From positions 1 through 15,754 of the forward strand of contig CALNCD010000054.1 of assembly GCA_937874965.1 (NCBI GenBank): a stretch of 15,754 nucleotides of DNA. The letters are read 5' to 3'. The translations under genes and the position numbers were made by a program. The stretch's first letter is position 1. Each line of letters starts with the position of its first letter. The DNA is from an uncultured Erysipelotrichaceae bacterium. GTDB lineage: Bacteria; Bacillota_I; Bacilli_A; Erysipelotrichales; Erysipelotrichaceae. Under the pieces are notes generated by a model. That model saw only the letters and a program-made list of their open reading frames with translations. It did not search any database and was not told the DNA's origin. Shown here in pieces: positions 7,101 to 13,944 of this stretch.

Positions 7101-7941
7101 AGAGATAGGTCAGCCAATCGTTATGCTTGCTGGAATTTCCTCTTACAACATCGAAGTAGGCTTTCTGAATTGCCAGGGTTACCGGACCAGGCTTACCTGT
7201 TCCAAGTTTGATCCGATCAATGGTATTTATCGGTGAAATCTCTACTGCTGTCCCGCTAAAGAATGCTTCATCAGCGACATATGCAAACTCCCGCGGCAGA
7301 TCTTGTTCGATCACTGTATATCCAAGATCCTGTGCAACAGTAATGACGGAGTTGCGGGTTATCCCGATTAAAGTACTTGCACTGATCGGCGTTGTGTAGA
7401 TTACTCCGTTTTTTACGAAGAAGACATTTTCGCCGCTTCCTTCTGAAATCTTTCCTTCGGTGTTCAAGGCAATTCCTTCATCAAAGGTAGGAAAAGTGTT
7501 CTGAGCAGGACGTTGCCAAGATGAAAATTGAACATTTAGTCCGTTTTCAAGCGCGCCTTCGCCTTTGTATGCTCCCCAATACCAAACCAGGATTGCCACT
7601 TCAACCGGACAATTCCGTCCTTCGACACCAAGGGTATTACGCCCGCGGTAGACAATCGGACGGATATAGCATTCATCGAGGTTGTTGGCCTTGATGGTTT
7701 CCAGTGTCGCATTGATTAAGGTATCGATATCGTAAGGTATTTCCGTCTTGTAAATTTTACAGGATTCGTAAAGCCGCTGATAGTGTTCACGCAAACGAAA
7801 AATAGCACTTTGTCCGTCATCCGTCTTGTACATCCGGATTCCTTCAAAAAATGCCGAAGCGTAATGCAATGCATGGGCAAATAGACTGACGTTGGCTTCG
7901 CTTTCGTCCATCAATGAGCCGTTTTTCCAAACAATTGACAT
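7099..7941 (-). CDS. ilvE: Branched-chain aminotransferase lacking the catalytic-lysine segment
   Basis: A 280-residue class IV PLP-dependent aminotransferase of the IlvE type, which interconverts Leu, Ile and Val with their keto acids. N-terminal HALHYASAFFEGIR, the PLP-phosphate region FRLREHYQRL, YIRPIVYRG, ISEGSGENVFFVKNG, LIGITRNSVI and FFSGTAVEISPI all match the family. An internal block is missing. Homologues read roughly NT(I/F)PT, then AAKAGGNY and about 14 more residues, then (Y/F)xEGIAL. Here T152 is joined directly to F153-DEGIAL (junction 7485/7486). About 22 residues are absent, including the lysine that binds PLP (Lys159 in E. coli IlvE). Adding 22 gives about 302 residues, the normal length. 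The reading frame is kept, so a full protein is made, but transaminase activity is not expected. The start ATG has GAGGGAGA upstream and a promoter at 7972-8000. There is no T-box leader. Confidence 0.93.
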   Translation of the reverse strand: MSIVWKNGSLMDESEANVSLFAHALHYASAFFEGIRMYKTDDGQSAIFRLREHYQRLYESCKIYKTEIPYDIDTLINATLETIKANNLDECYIRPIVYRGRNTLGVEGRNCPVEVAILVWYWGAYKGEGALENGLNVQFSSWQRPAQNTFPTFDEGIALNTEGKISEGSGENVFFVKNGVIYTTPISASTLIGITRNSVITVAQDLGYTVIEQDLPREFAYVADEAFFSGTAVEISPINTIDRIKLGTGKPGPVTLAIQKAYFDVVRGNSSKHNDWLTYL

Positions 7942-7971
7942 AATCTTTAAATCTCCCTCTGTTATGAAACC

Positions 7972-8000
7972 ATTATACCCTTATTTTCAGGGGATTGCAA
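7972..8000 (-). promoter_or_regulatory. ilvE promoter
   Basis: On the minus strand, -35 TTGCAA (8000-7995), a 17-bp spacer and -10 TATAAT (7977-7972). Transcription would begin about 25 nt before the ilvE start, leaving a leader only long enough for the ribosome site GAGGGAGA (7959-7952). Leader-based attenuation is therefore unlikely. Confidence 0.75.
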
Positions 8001-8017
8001 AAGTGAAAAGAAAAACT

Positions 8018-8031
8018 TGAAAGTGTTTTCA
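8018..8031 (+). promoter_or_regulatory. cre-like site (possible CcpA operator)
   Basis: TGAAAGTGTTTTCA matches the catabolite-responsive consensus TGNAANCGNTNNCA at eight of nine fixed positions (T instead of C in the centre). It lies between the divergent ilvE and ABC exporter genes, about 18 bp upstream of the ilvE -35. CcpA control is inferred from the motif only. Confidence 0.4.
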
Positions 8032-8043
8032 TTGTGTTTTTGC

Positions 8044-8061
8044 AAATAACGGCCGTTATTT
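8044..8061. promoter_or_regulatory. Perfect 18-bp palindrome upstream of the ABC exporter
   Basis: AAATAACGGCCGTTATTT is fully self-complementary and lies just upstream of the likely -35 of the exporter operon. It looks like an operator for a dimeric regulator (TetR- or MarR-type exporters often have one), but no such regulator gene is adjacent. An alternative is a weak plus-strand terminator, since a T-rich tract (8061-8074, interrupted by CA and C) follows. Confidence 0.5.
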
Positions 8062-8072
8062 TCATCTTTTTT

Positions 8073-8101
8073 TTGGTTTTTTTGGACAGGAGTGATAGAA
8101 T
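8073..8101 (+). promoter_or_regulatory. Probable promoter of the ABC exporter pair
   Basis: -10 TAGAAT (8096-8101) with a weak -35 TTGGTT (8073-8078) at 17 bp. The ribosome site TAGGTGA (8109-8115) precedes ATG 8120. The leader is very short. Confidence 0.45.
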
Positions 8102-8119
8102 ACTAGGGTAGGTGATTTT

Positions 8120-9841
8120 ATGGAAGTAATAAAACATATGAAGAGTTACCGCAGATTCGGTGTTTTAGCCGTTGTCTGTGTCGCTGCTGAGACCATGTTT
8201 GAATTGGTTATCCCAATCATTATGGCGGATATTATTGATGTTGGTGTAGCGCAACATAACAGTGCAGTCATTATTCGCCAAGGCATCCTCATGGTCGGGT
8301 GTGCTTTGCTCTCCCTTGTTTTGGGTGTCATGTATTCCAAGTTCAGCGCAACATTCGCGAATGGAACAGGGTATTCACTGCGGGAGGCGATCTTTAAAAA
8401 GATTCAATCGTTCTCATTTTCAAACATTGATCATTTTTCCAGCTCCTCACTGATCACACGGCTCACTTCGGATGTTACCATTATTGCGAATTCAATCAGC
8501 ACAGGTCTTCGTCCCTTGGTTCGTGCACCGGTCATGCTGTTGAGTGCTTTGACATTATCGTTTGTCATTAATGCTCAATTGGCCATTGTCTTCTTGATTG
8601 CAGCTCCTTTGTTAGGGCTTATCCTATTTATGATCATTTCCCGGGTTCGTCCATTATACCGGATTATGCAGGATACGATAGACAAGGTAAATCTGACAAT
8701 ACAGGAAAATCTGATCGCGATTCGGGTGGTGAAGGCTTTTGTACGTCAGGATTACGAAATAGGTAAGTTTGATGTTGTCAATACTGAGTTTGAGTCGAAT
8801 TCGGAACGGGCTTTCCGCTTAGCAACACTGAACATGCCGGCTATGCAATTTATCATGTATGCCACAATCATTGCAATTCTATGGTTCGGCGGCAATCTTA
8901 TTTTTGTGGGGTCGATGAAAGTCGGGGAGCTGACAGGTTTCTTAAGCTACGTTCTTCAGGTGCTCAATGCCTTGATGATGATCTCTAATGTATTTATGCT
9001 ATTGTCACGGGCGTTGACATCGCAACAGCGGATTCAGGAAGTCCTGGATGAGTCCAATGATATGGATTTGAGTGAAATCAATCCTGACTTGGAGTTGCAG
9101 GATGGCTCCATTGTGTTTGACCATGTCAGTTTCAAATACTCAAAATCGGCCCAGGAAAATGTTTTATCTGATATTTCCTTTGCTTTGGATAGTGGCGACA
9201 CTGTCGGAATTATTGGAACTACCGGTTCTTCCAAAAGTACCTTGGCTCAGTTGATTCTGCGGTTATATGATGCAAGCCAAGGATCGGTCATTGTGTCAGG
9301 CCATGATGTAAAGGAATATAGCCTTGAACATTTACGGGATGCGATCGCGATTGTTTTGCAGAAGAATACATTGTTCAGCGGTACGATTTCAGAAAATCTT
9401 CGTTGGGGAGATCAGTTTGCCAGTGATCAGGAACTGATTGATGCCTGCAAAATAGCGAATGCACATGATTTTATTATGAGTAAAAAAGATGGCTACAATG
9501 CTAAAGTTGAACAGGGTGGCAACAACTTCTCTGGCGGTCAGAAGCAGCGTCTGTGTATCGCTCGTGCCTTATTGAAAAAGCCGAGAATTCTTATTTTTGA
9601 TGATTCAACCAGTGCTTTGGATCGGGCGACTGAAGCGAATATCTGGAAACAGATGCAGGCTACTCTTCCTCAGACCACAAAAATTATCATTGCTCAGAAG
9701 ATTTCATCGGTCATGGATGCTGATCAGATTATTATCATGGATAACGGACGTATTGATTCAGTCGGCAATCATGAGTCGCTTTTGAAATTCAGCGAGATCT
9801 ATCAGGAAATCTTCCAGTCTCAACAGGAAGGAGTGCTCTGA
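8120..9841 (+). CDS. ABC exporter half-transporter, degenerate-site subunit (LmrC/YheI-like)
   Basis: A 573-residue type IV ABC half-transporter. Residues 1 to about 300 form six membrane helices, and residues 330-573 form the nucleotide-binding domain. The signature (NFSGGQ, 468-474) is canonical. Its own ATP site is degenerate. Walker A reads GTTGSSKS (366-373), with Ser371 replacing the normally invariant Gly. After Walker B (ILIFD494) the catalytic Glu is Asp495. The switch histidine is Gln526 (IIAQK). The Asp and Gln changes are typical of one half of heterodimeric multidrug exporters (LmrCD, BmrCD, TM287/288); the Ser in Walker A is not. The partner gene overlaps its stop by one base (TGATG), so the two are translated together. 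Substrate is unknown: drugs, lipids or peptides are possible. No accessory domain or peptidase is present. Confidence 0.92.
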   Translation: MEVIKHMKSYRRFGVLAVVCVAAETMFELVIPIIMADIIDVGVAQHNSAVIIRQGILMVGCALLSLVLGVMYSKFSATFANGTGYSLREAIFKKIQSFSFSNIDHFSSSSLITRLTSDVTIIANSISTGLRPLVRAPVMLLSALTLSFVINAQLAIVFLIAAPLLGLILFMIISRVRPLYRIMQDTIDKVNLTIQENLIAIRVVKAFVRQDYEIGKFDVVNTEFESNSERAFRLATLNMPAMQFIMYATIIAILWFGGNLIFVGSMKVGELTGFLSYVLQVLNALMMISNVFMLLSRALTSQQRIQEVLDESNDMDLSEINPDLELQDGSIVFDHVSFKYSKSAQENVLSDISFALDSGDTVGIIGTTGSSKSTLAQLILRLYDASQGSVIVSGHDVKEYSLEHLRDAIAIVLQKNTLFSGTISENLRWGDQFASDQELIDACKIANAHDFIMSKKDGYNAKVEQGGNNFSGGQKQRLCIARALLKKPRILIFDDSTSALDRATEANIWKQMQATLPQTTKIIIAQKISSVMDADQIIIMDNGRIDSVGNHESLLKFSEIYQEIFQSQQEGVL

Positions 9842-11652
9842 TGTCACGGAATCGCATGGCGGGGTATAAAAAACCTCAGGATACAGGGAAAACCTTGAGA
9901 ATATTGATCCATTATCTGGGTTTTCATCGATTCACTGTTATAGTGGTTGCTGTCTTGGTTATCCTATCAAGTTTGGCAAGTGTTTTCGGAACATATCTGT
10001 TGAAGCCCATTGTCAATGATTACATTATGGTTCAGGATATTGCTGGGCTAATTCAAATGCTTGGTTTTCTAGGGGTTATCTATGGCGTCGGAGCATTATC
10101 TACTTTAGGTTACAACCAGCTGATGGTGGGTGTAGCACAAAAGGTTATTGCCCGAATCCGTAAAGATCTCTTTGAGCACACGCAATCATTGCCGATGTCA
10201 TTCTTTGATGGAATGACCCATGGTGAATTAATGAGTTACTTTACCAATGATGTGGATACGATTGCAGATGCGCTCAATAACAGTTTCACCTTGCTTGTAC
10301 AGAGTTTGACAGTGACGGTGGGGACATTGGTGATGATTGTCGTGCTGAGCTGGCAACTCTCGTTGGTTGTTTTTGCCAGTCTGTTCTTAATGCTCGTCTA
10401 TGTCCGCTATAACTCCAAAAAAAGCCGTGAAAATTTCAGACGTCAGCAGAAAGCCATGGCCTCACTGAATGGCTATATCGAAGAAATTATGACAGGTCAG
10501 AAAGTCTCACGTGTCTTTAATCATGAAGTACAGGATTTTGATGCCTTTACACAATACAGCGATGCATTGCGCTCCAGTGCGACCAAGGCCCAAACATACG
10601 CCGGACGGCTTGTTCCTGTAATCGTCAGTATCTCATATATGAATTACTCCCTTTCCGCAACAATCGGCGGTTTATTTGCCATCAGCGGTTTAATGAGTGT
10701 CGGATCATTGACAGCTTACCTGGTGTATGTGCGCCAAAGTGCTATGCCTTTGAACCAGTTCTCCCAGCAGATGAATTTTATCTTGATCGCGCTGGCTGGA
10801 GCGGAGCGAATCTTCAATCTGATGGAAATGGAATCAGAAGTGGATGAAGGACAGGTCACGTTATCAAAGACAGGCGATGAATCCTGGACATGGACAGTAG
10901 ATCAGCAGAGCACACCAATGGCAGGAAAGGTAGTTTTTGATCAAGTCAGTTTCGGCTATGAGCCAAAGCGCATGATTCTCAAGAATATTTCATTGTTTGC
11001 TAAACCAGGACAGAAAGTCGCTTTGGTAGGATCGACAGGTGCTGGAAAGACAACGATTATCAACCTGATTTCCCGCTTCTATGAAATCAGTAAGGGGTCG
11101 ATTTTTTTTGATGGTATCGATCTGCGGCAAATGGAAAAATCAAGTCTGCGAAGTTCGCTGGGCATGGTTAATCAGGATACCCATTTATTTTCTGGGACGA
11201 TTGCTGACAATATTCGGTATGGCCGACTGGAAGCAACGGATGATGATGTTGTTGCTGCAGCTAAACTGGCAAATGCAGACTCCTTTATTCGCCGTTTGCC
11301 CCAAGGCTATCAGACCCTGCTGAACAATGATGGTGCTAACCTTTCGCAAGGACAGCGGCAACTCCTGTCCATTGCGCGAACAGCAATTGCCGATCCTCCT
11401 GTTTTAATCCTCGATGAAGCGACATCATCGGTTGATACGCGAACGGAAAAACTGATTGAAAAAGGAATGGATAAATTGATGCAAGGCAGAACAGTCTTTG
11501 TTATTGCCCATCGATTATCAACGGTCCGCAATGCAGATGCAATCTTGGTGCTCGAGCATGGCGAAATCATTGAACGAGGCAATCATGACGAACTTCTTGA
11601 ACTGAAAGGAAGATACTACCAGCTCTATTACGGTCTGAGTGAATTATCATAG
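9841..11652 (+). CDS. ABC exporter half-transporter, catalytic-site subunit (LmrD/YheH-like)
   Basis: A 603-residue half-transporter. An N-terminal cytosolic lead (MSRNRMAGYKKPQDTGK) is followed by six membrane helices (about 25-320), a linker with an acidic and Trp-containing insert (about 335-360, typical of this subunit class) and the nucleotide-binding domain. The ATP motifs are intact: Walker A GSTGAGKT (397-404), Walker B VLILD525 with catalytic Glu526, and switch His557 (VIAHR). The signature is altered to NLSQGQ (501-505), Gln in place of the first Gly. This is the expected mirror image of the partner: the consensus ATP site uses this Walker A/B with the partner's LSGGQ, and the degenerate site uses the partner's Walker A/B with LSQGQ. 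ATG 9841 overlaps the upstream stop; GGAAGGAG lies 5-10 bp before. No clear terminator follows within 100 bp. Confidence 0.93.
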   Translation: MSRNRMAGYKKPQDTGKTLRILIHYLGFHRFTVIVVAVLVILSSLASVFGTYLLKPIVNDYIMVQDIAGLIQMLGFLGVIYGVGALSTLGYNQLMVGVAQKVIARIRKDLFEHTQSLPMSFFDGMTHGELMSYFTNDVDTIADALNNSFTLLVQSLTVTVGTLVMIVVLSWQLSLVVFASLFLMLVYVRYNSKKSRENFRRQQKAMASLNGYIEEIMTGQKVSRVFNHEVQDFDAFTQYSDALRSSATKAQTYAGRLVPVIVSISYMNYSLSATIGGLFAISGLMSVGSLTAYLVYVRQSAMPLNQFSQQMNFILIALAGAERIFNLMEMESEVDEGQVTLSKTGDESWTWTVDQQSTPMAGKVVFDQVSFGYEPKRMILKNISLFAKPGQKVALVGSTGAGKTTIINLISRFYEISKGSIFFDGIDLRQMEKSSLRSSLGMVNQDTHLFSGTIADNIRYGRLEATDDDVVAAAKLANADSFIRRLPQGYQTLLNNDGANLSQGQRQLLSIARTAIADPPVLILDEATSSVDTRTEKLIEKGMDKLMQGRTVFVIAHRLSTVRNADAILVLEHGEIIERGNHDELLELKGRYYQLYYGLSELS

Positions 11653-11734
11653 AGTACAAGTGCGGGGAAATGACCTGGAATCGGCGGTTTTAAAAAACAC
11701 GTTTTAATTTCACAAAAAGAATCAGTCAATCCCA

Positions 11735-11763
11735 TTGTAATCCTGTGTAGTTTCATATATAAT
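11735..11763 (+). promoter_or_regulatory. Promoter of the putative small RNA
   Basis: -35 TTGTAA (11735-11740), a 17-bp spacer and a perfect -10 TATAAT (11758-11763). A start near 11770 would coincide with the first base of the 5' hairpin described in the next entry. Confidence 0.65.
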
Positions 11764-11769
11764 AACAAT

Positions 11770-11843
11770 AGTTCGTGAACAATTTCTTCTCACAAACACG
11801 AACAAGATAGTACAACACTTCCCCTCGTTGTACTATTTTTTTT
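11770..11843 (+). ncRNA. Putative stand-alone small RNA, about 74 nt, two hairpins with pyrimidine-rich loops
   Basis: The region between the exporter operon and the convergent regulator gene has no open frame but has the layout of a small RNA gene. A promoter ends at 11763. A 7-bp stem, GTTCGTG (11771-11777) with CACGAAC (11797-11803), encloses a 19-nt loop containing UUUCUUCUC. A short linker follows, then a 10-bp terminator stem (11807-11816 with 11827-11836) with a C/U-rich loop ACUUCCCCUC, then a T-run to 11843. No plus-strand gene follows, so it is not a leader of anything downstream. C-rich single-stranded loops like this are used by Bacillota small RNAs (RsaE/RoxS type) to pair with G-rich ribosome sites; such a role here is inference. 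An alternative is the 3' end and terminator of the exporter transcript, which would fold the same way. Confidence 0.55.
11807..11843 (+). terminator. Intrinsic terminator (small RNA and possibly the ABC operon)
   Basis: A 10-bp stem, ATAGTACAAC / GTTGTACTAT, with a 10-nt loop is followed directly by seven T residues on the plus strand. On the minus strand no T-run follows, so it should not terminate the regulator gene. It is the first good terminator after the exporter genes. Confidence 0.85.
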
Positions 11844-11856
11844 GCATATTAGCCTT

Positions 11857-13305
11857 TTATCGGCGGATTTCAAGAATCTTTTCCGCAATGTTTTTCCAAG
11901 AGGCCTCAGTTAGAATTGCATCAATCTGTATAAGCTTATCTTTTGATTGGGTGGTTAAAGTGAAGGTTGAAATCAGTACATCGTAGGCCTCAAGTGTACG
12001 CTGATCAAAATAATCAGGATTGACGCAATCGTAGAAAAACCGGGTTAATTGCACGAAACTTCCGAAACGCTTGGAAAGCTGGTTTGATAGAATAGTTGCA
12101 TGCTTATAACTTATATCGCTTATCAGAGCGATTCTGATTACCTTCTTGCGGTCTTCCAGTGCCAGTGAGAGATTGGTCCATTCGATATAAAATGTATAGA
12201 TTATTTCTTGAAGGAGTGAACTGTTGGGTTGAAGAGGAAATGGAAGGTGGGTTTTGACAAGAGTACTGATTTTTTCAATATCCTCTGGGAATTCTTTTTT
12301 CAAGATGTGAAGGTACATGCTGCTGTTATCCCAAACAATATAGTTAAAGGGCCCGATGCATTGATAATGATTTACTTTAAATTGAATTGAATGAGCCAGC
12401 GACAAAACTTCATCGGGCTCAATCGAAATGGATAAACCGGATTGCACGTCCTCAATGAGTGATAGGATTTGTGTTTTGAGCAGGGTCTGTGTCTTATTTT
12501 CGATTGGAAAGATTGCCTGGTAAAGATTAAGAATAAATGCATCAGACAGGTCAAAGAAGTATCCGATAAAAATATTCTGCAAACGATGCTTTGTTTTGAT
12601 GAAGTGGTCTTTCAACTTAGCGAATCGATCTGGATCAATCTCTCGTGGTTCATCATTGAATCCTTGGCAGTACCGGACGATTGCGATATAGAAAAGGACG
12701 GCATTTTCTTCGTGAAAGAAAGGGATTGATGCTGGTTCAACGTCCTGGATGAGTTGATACACGTATTGAGAAATATCCAGTGAAGATAAATCGAGGCACC
12801 AATTCCCAGGGAGAGAACACTCGCGCAGATAATGCATCATAAAGATGCGCACGGCACATTCGTTTTGTGAGACCAATGCAAGCGGACGCTTGGAAAGGAA
12901 AATGTTGCGTTTCTGGAGACCTTCTTCCATTTTGATGAGAATACGGCGAAGTGTTGCTTCACTTCGGTCAGTCTCAATTGCCCACTCCGAAATGGAAAGT
13001 GTCGGATTTAAGAAAATGTCACCGATTAAGGTCAACGGCAGTGAATGCTCGAAAATATAGCGATAGATCTCTTTGATTGTATTGTTTGGCGGAAGACGCA
13101 GGTGAATACCGAACTTCAACGATATCTCAAAACAAATGATATGAGACCACTTTCCCTTTAGGAAATGAATGTCATTGTTTACTGTACGAACAGAAACATT
13201 GAACTTCCTTGCCAGCTGAGCTGCAGTGATCCAATTATCTGAATAAAGCAGGTATTCAATCATTCCCATGCGTCGGCTGGTTGCGGAATCTAATAAGTCC
13301 TTCAT
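11857..13305 (-). CDS. Mga/AtxA-like transcriptional regulator
   Basis: A 482-residue cytosolic DNA-binding regulator. Residues 25-50 are a winged helix (WITAAQLARKFNVSVRTVNNDIHFLK). Residues about 103-140 form a second helix-turn-helix (ISEWAIETDRSEATLRRILIKM). The middle (about 170-390) is helical and PRD-like. The C-terminal 90 residues (starting about KVIRIALISDISYKHA) resemble the EIIB-like dimerisation domain of Mga and AtxA. PTS-dependent control through phosphohistidines is common in this class, but I cannot assign the sites. The start is ATG 13305 rather than a TTG 13 codons upstream, because AAGGAG (rc of 13313-13318) lies 7 bp before it. It stands alone on the minus strand, convergent with the exporter. 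Its targets are unknown; the direct repeats over its own promoter suggest self-regulation. Confidence 0.8.
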   Translation of the reverse strand: MKDLLDSATSRRMGMIEYLLYSDNWITAAQLARKFNVSVRTVNNDIHFLKGKWSHIICFEISLKFGIHLRLPPNNTIKEIYRYIFEHSLPLTLIGDIFLNPTLSISEWAIETDRSEATLRRILIKMEEGLQKRNIFLSKRPLALVSQNECAVRIFMMHYLRECSLPGNWCLDLSSLDISQYVYQLIQDVEPASIPFFHEENAVLFYIAIVRYCQGFNDEPREIDPDRFAKLKDHFIKTKHRLQNIFIGYFFDLSDAFILNLYQAIFPIENKTQTLLKTQILSLIEDVQSGLSISIEPDEVLSLAHSIQFKVNHYQCIGPFNYIVWDNSSMYLHILKKEFPEDIEKISTLVKTHLPFPLQPNSSLLQEIIYTFYIEWTNLSLALEDRKKVIRIALISDISYKHATILSNQLSKRFGSFVQLTRFFYDCVNPDYFDQRTLEAYDVLISTFTLTTQSKDKLIQIDAILTEASWKNIAEKILEIRR

Positions 13306-13347
13306 TGAAACACTCCTTGCTGATAACTCTATAAAACATAGCAATAT

Positions 13348-13391
13348 TTATTGAAGTGTCTGAATACCGGTTTGCACGCCTCTTTCAATAA
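13348..13391 (-). other. Inverted repeat in the regulator's 5' untranslated region
   Basis: TTATTGAAG (13348-13356) pairs with CTTTCAATAA (13382-13391) with one bulged base and a 25-nt loop. It lies between the inferred transcription start (about 13415) and the start codon. It could be a leader hairpin or an extra operator. Confidence 0.35.
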
Positions 13392-13421
13392 TACTTTTTA
13401 TATCGACTATTGTTCTGATTC

Positions 13422-13450
13422 ATTATAGACGAAACAACCTTAGGAATCAA
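13422..13450 (-). promoter_or_regulatory. Promoter of the Mga-like regulator
   Basis: Minus strand -35 TTGATT (13450-13445), a 17-bp spacer and a perfect -10 TATAAT (13427-13422). This predicts an untranslated leader of about 110 nt, longer than those of the other genes here. Confidence 0.7.
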
Positions 13451-13478
13451 GATATACACCTTAGGAAAAGCCAAGATA
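13438..13478. repeat. Two direct repeats ACCTTAGGAA, 20 bp apart, over the regulator promoter
   Basis: ACCTTAGGAA occurs at 13438-13447 and 13458-13467. Each copy is followed by a similar CAAGATA tail (13449-13455 and 13472-13478). The period of 20 bp is close to two helical turns, so both copies face the same side of the DNA. The first copy overlaps the -35 of the regulator promoter and the second lies just upstream. This geometry fits tandem operators for a multimeric regulator, most simply the adjacent one. No other copy was noticed in the window. Confidence 0.6.
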
Positions 13479-13730
13479 ACTTATATTACGTTCAAATTGA
13501 ATTGAAAATTACACGTTAAAGTTAGTTCTTGGTAAGAATGATGAACAAAATAAATGAACACATAAAAATATGAGCGGAATTATTACTCTTGATGCCGGAA
13601 AACGGCAGGATGAGAAAGTATACCAAGAGTATTGGTCTGATTCATTGTGAGGATGATAAAAAGCTGAGCAGGCTGATGAATGGCGTGCTTACTCAGACAA
13701 TCATCTGGTTGAATAGACGAAACAGCTCAT
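13479..13730. other. Long spacer with no convincing gene
   Basis: This stretch lies between the regulator promoter region and the 70-residue gene. It holds only short plus-strand frames without ribosome sites. One reads MSGIITLDAGKRQDEKVYQE and six more residues (ATG 13570). Another, of 53 codons (13592-13753), overlaps the next gene in antisense. A third reads MIKAEQADEWRAYSDNHLVE in a different frame. The peptide-like look of fragments in different frames could mean a decayed gene, but I recognise no family and no promoter. Confidence 0.35.
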
Positions 13731-13943
13731 TTAATCAAGACTTATCTTTATGAACAGGACTGTTTGTTCTTTCATGGATATTTTCTTGACCTGATAACCA
13801 TAGTCAACCAGTTCTTTCTTATAATTCAAGAAAAAATGATCCAGATCAACACCGGCAATGCGGCCGATATCACGGAAAGATAACGTTAATGATTGACTGC
13901 CTTGTTCTTGGATGTGCGCCCATAGCTGGTTGTATTTGCTCAT
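13731..13943 (-). CDS. Small conserved-type protein, unknown function
   Basis: A 70-residue soluble protein with no signal or membrane segment: MSKYNQLWAHIQEQGSQSLT..., then LSFRDIGRIAGVDLDHFFLNYKKELVDYGYQVKKISMKEQTVLFI. I recall many Bacillota small hypothetical proteins with the same pattern: an N-terminal KY..LW, a helix with F..I..I.G..IDHSFL.YKKEL, and a C-terminal strand GY.V.KIS.KE.TV.F. The pattern suggests a compact alpha-beta domain, perhaps nucleic-acid binding, but no function is known to me. The start is supported by a strong ribosome site GAGGTGA (rc of 13947-13953) 3 bp before ATG. It is monocistronic, with no clear terminator. Upstream bases share a 10-bp element with the divergent small gene at 14106. 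Confidence 0.72.
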   Translation of the reverse strand: MSKYNQLWAHIQEQGSQSLTLSFRDIGRIAGVDLDHFFLNYKKELVDYGYQVKKISMKEQTVLFIKISLD

Positions 13944-13944
13944 T

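Noticed and set aside
7942..7971. T-box or leader-peptide attenuator ahead of ilvE
   Set aside because: The promoter leaves only about 25 nt of leader, too short for either.
8082..8101. TTGGAC (8082-8087) as the -35 of the exporter promoter
   Set aside because: Only 8 bp from the -10 TAGAAT; the weaker TTGGTT at 8073 has the correct 17-bp spacing.
13305..13344. TTG at 13344 as the start of the Mga-like regulator
   Set aside because: ATG 13305 has AAGGAG 7 bp upstream and fits the usual short N-terminus; the TTG has no ribosome site.
13592..13753. 53-codon plus-strand frame
   Set aside because: No ribosome site or promoter, overlaps the better-supported 70-residue gene in antisense, and no family recognised.
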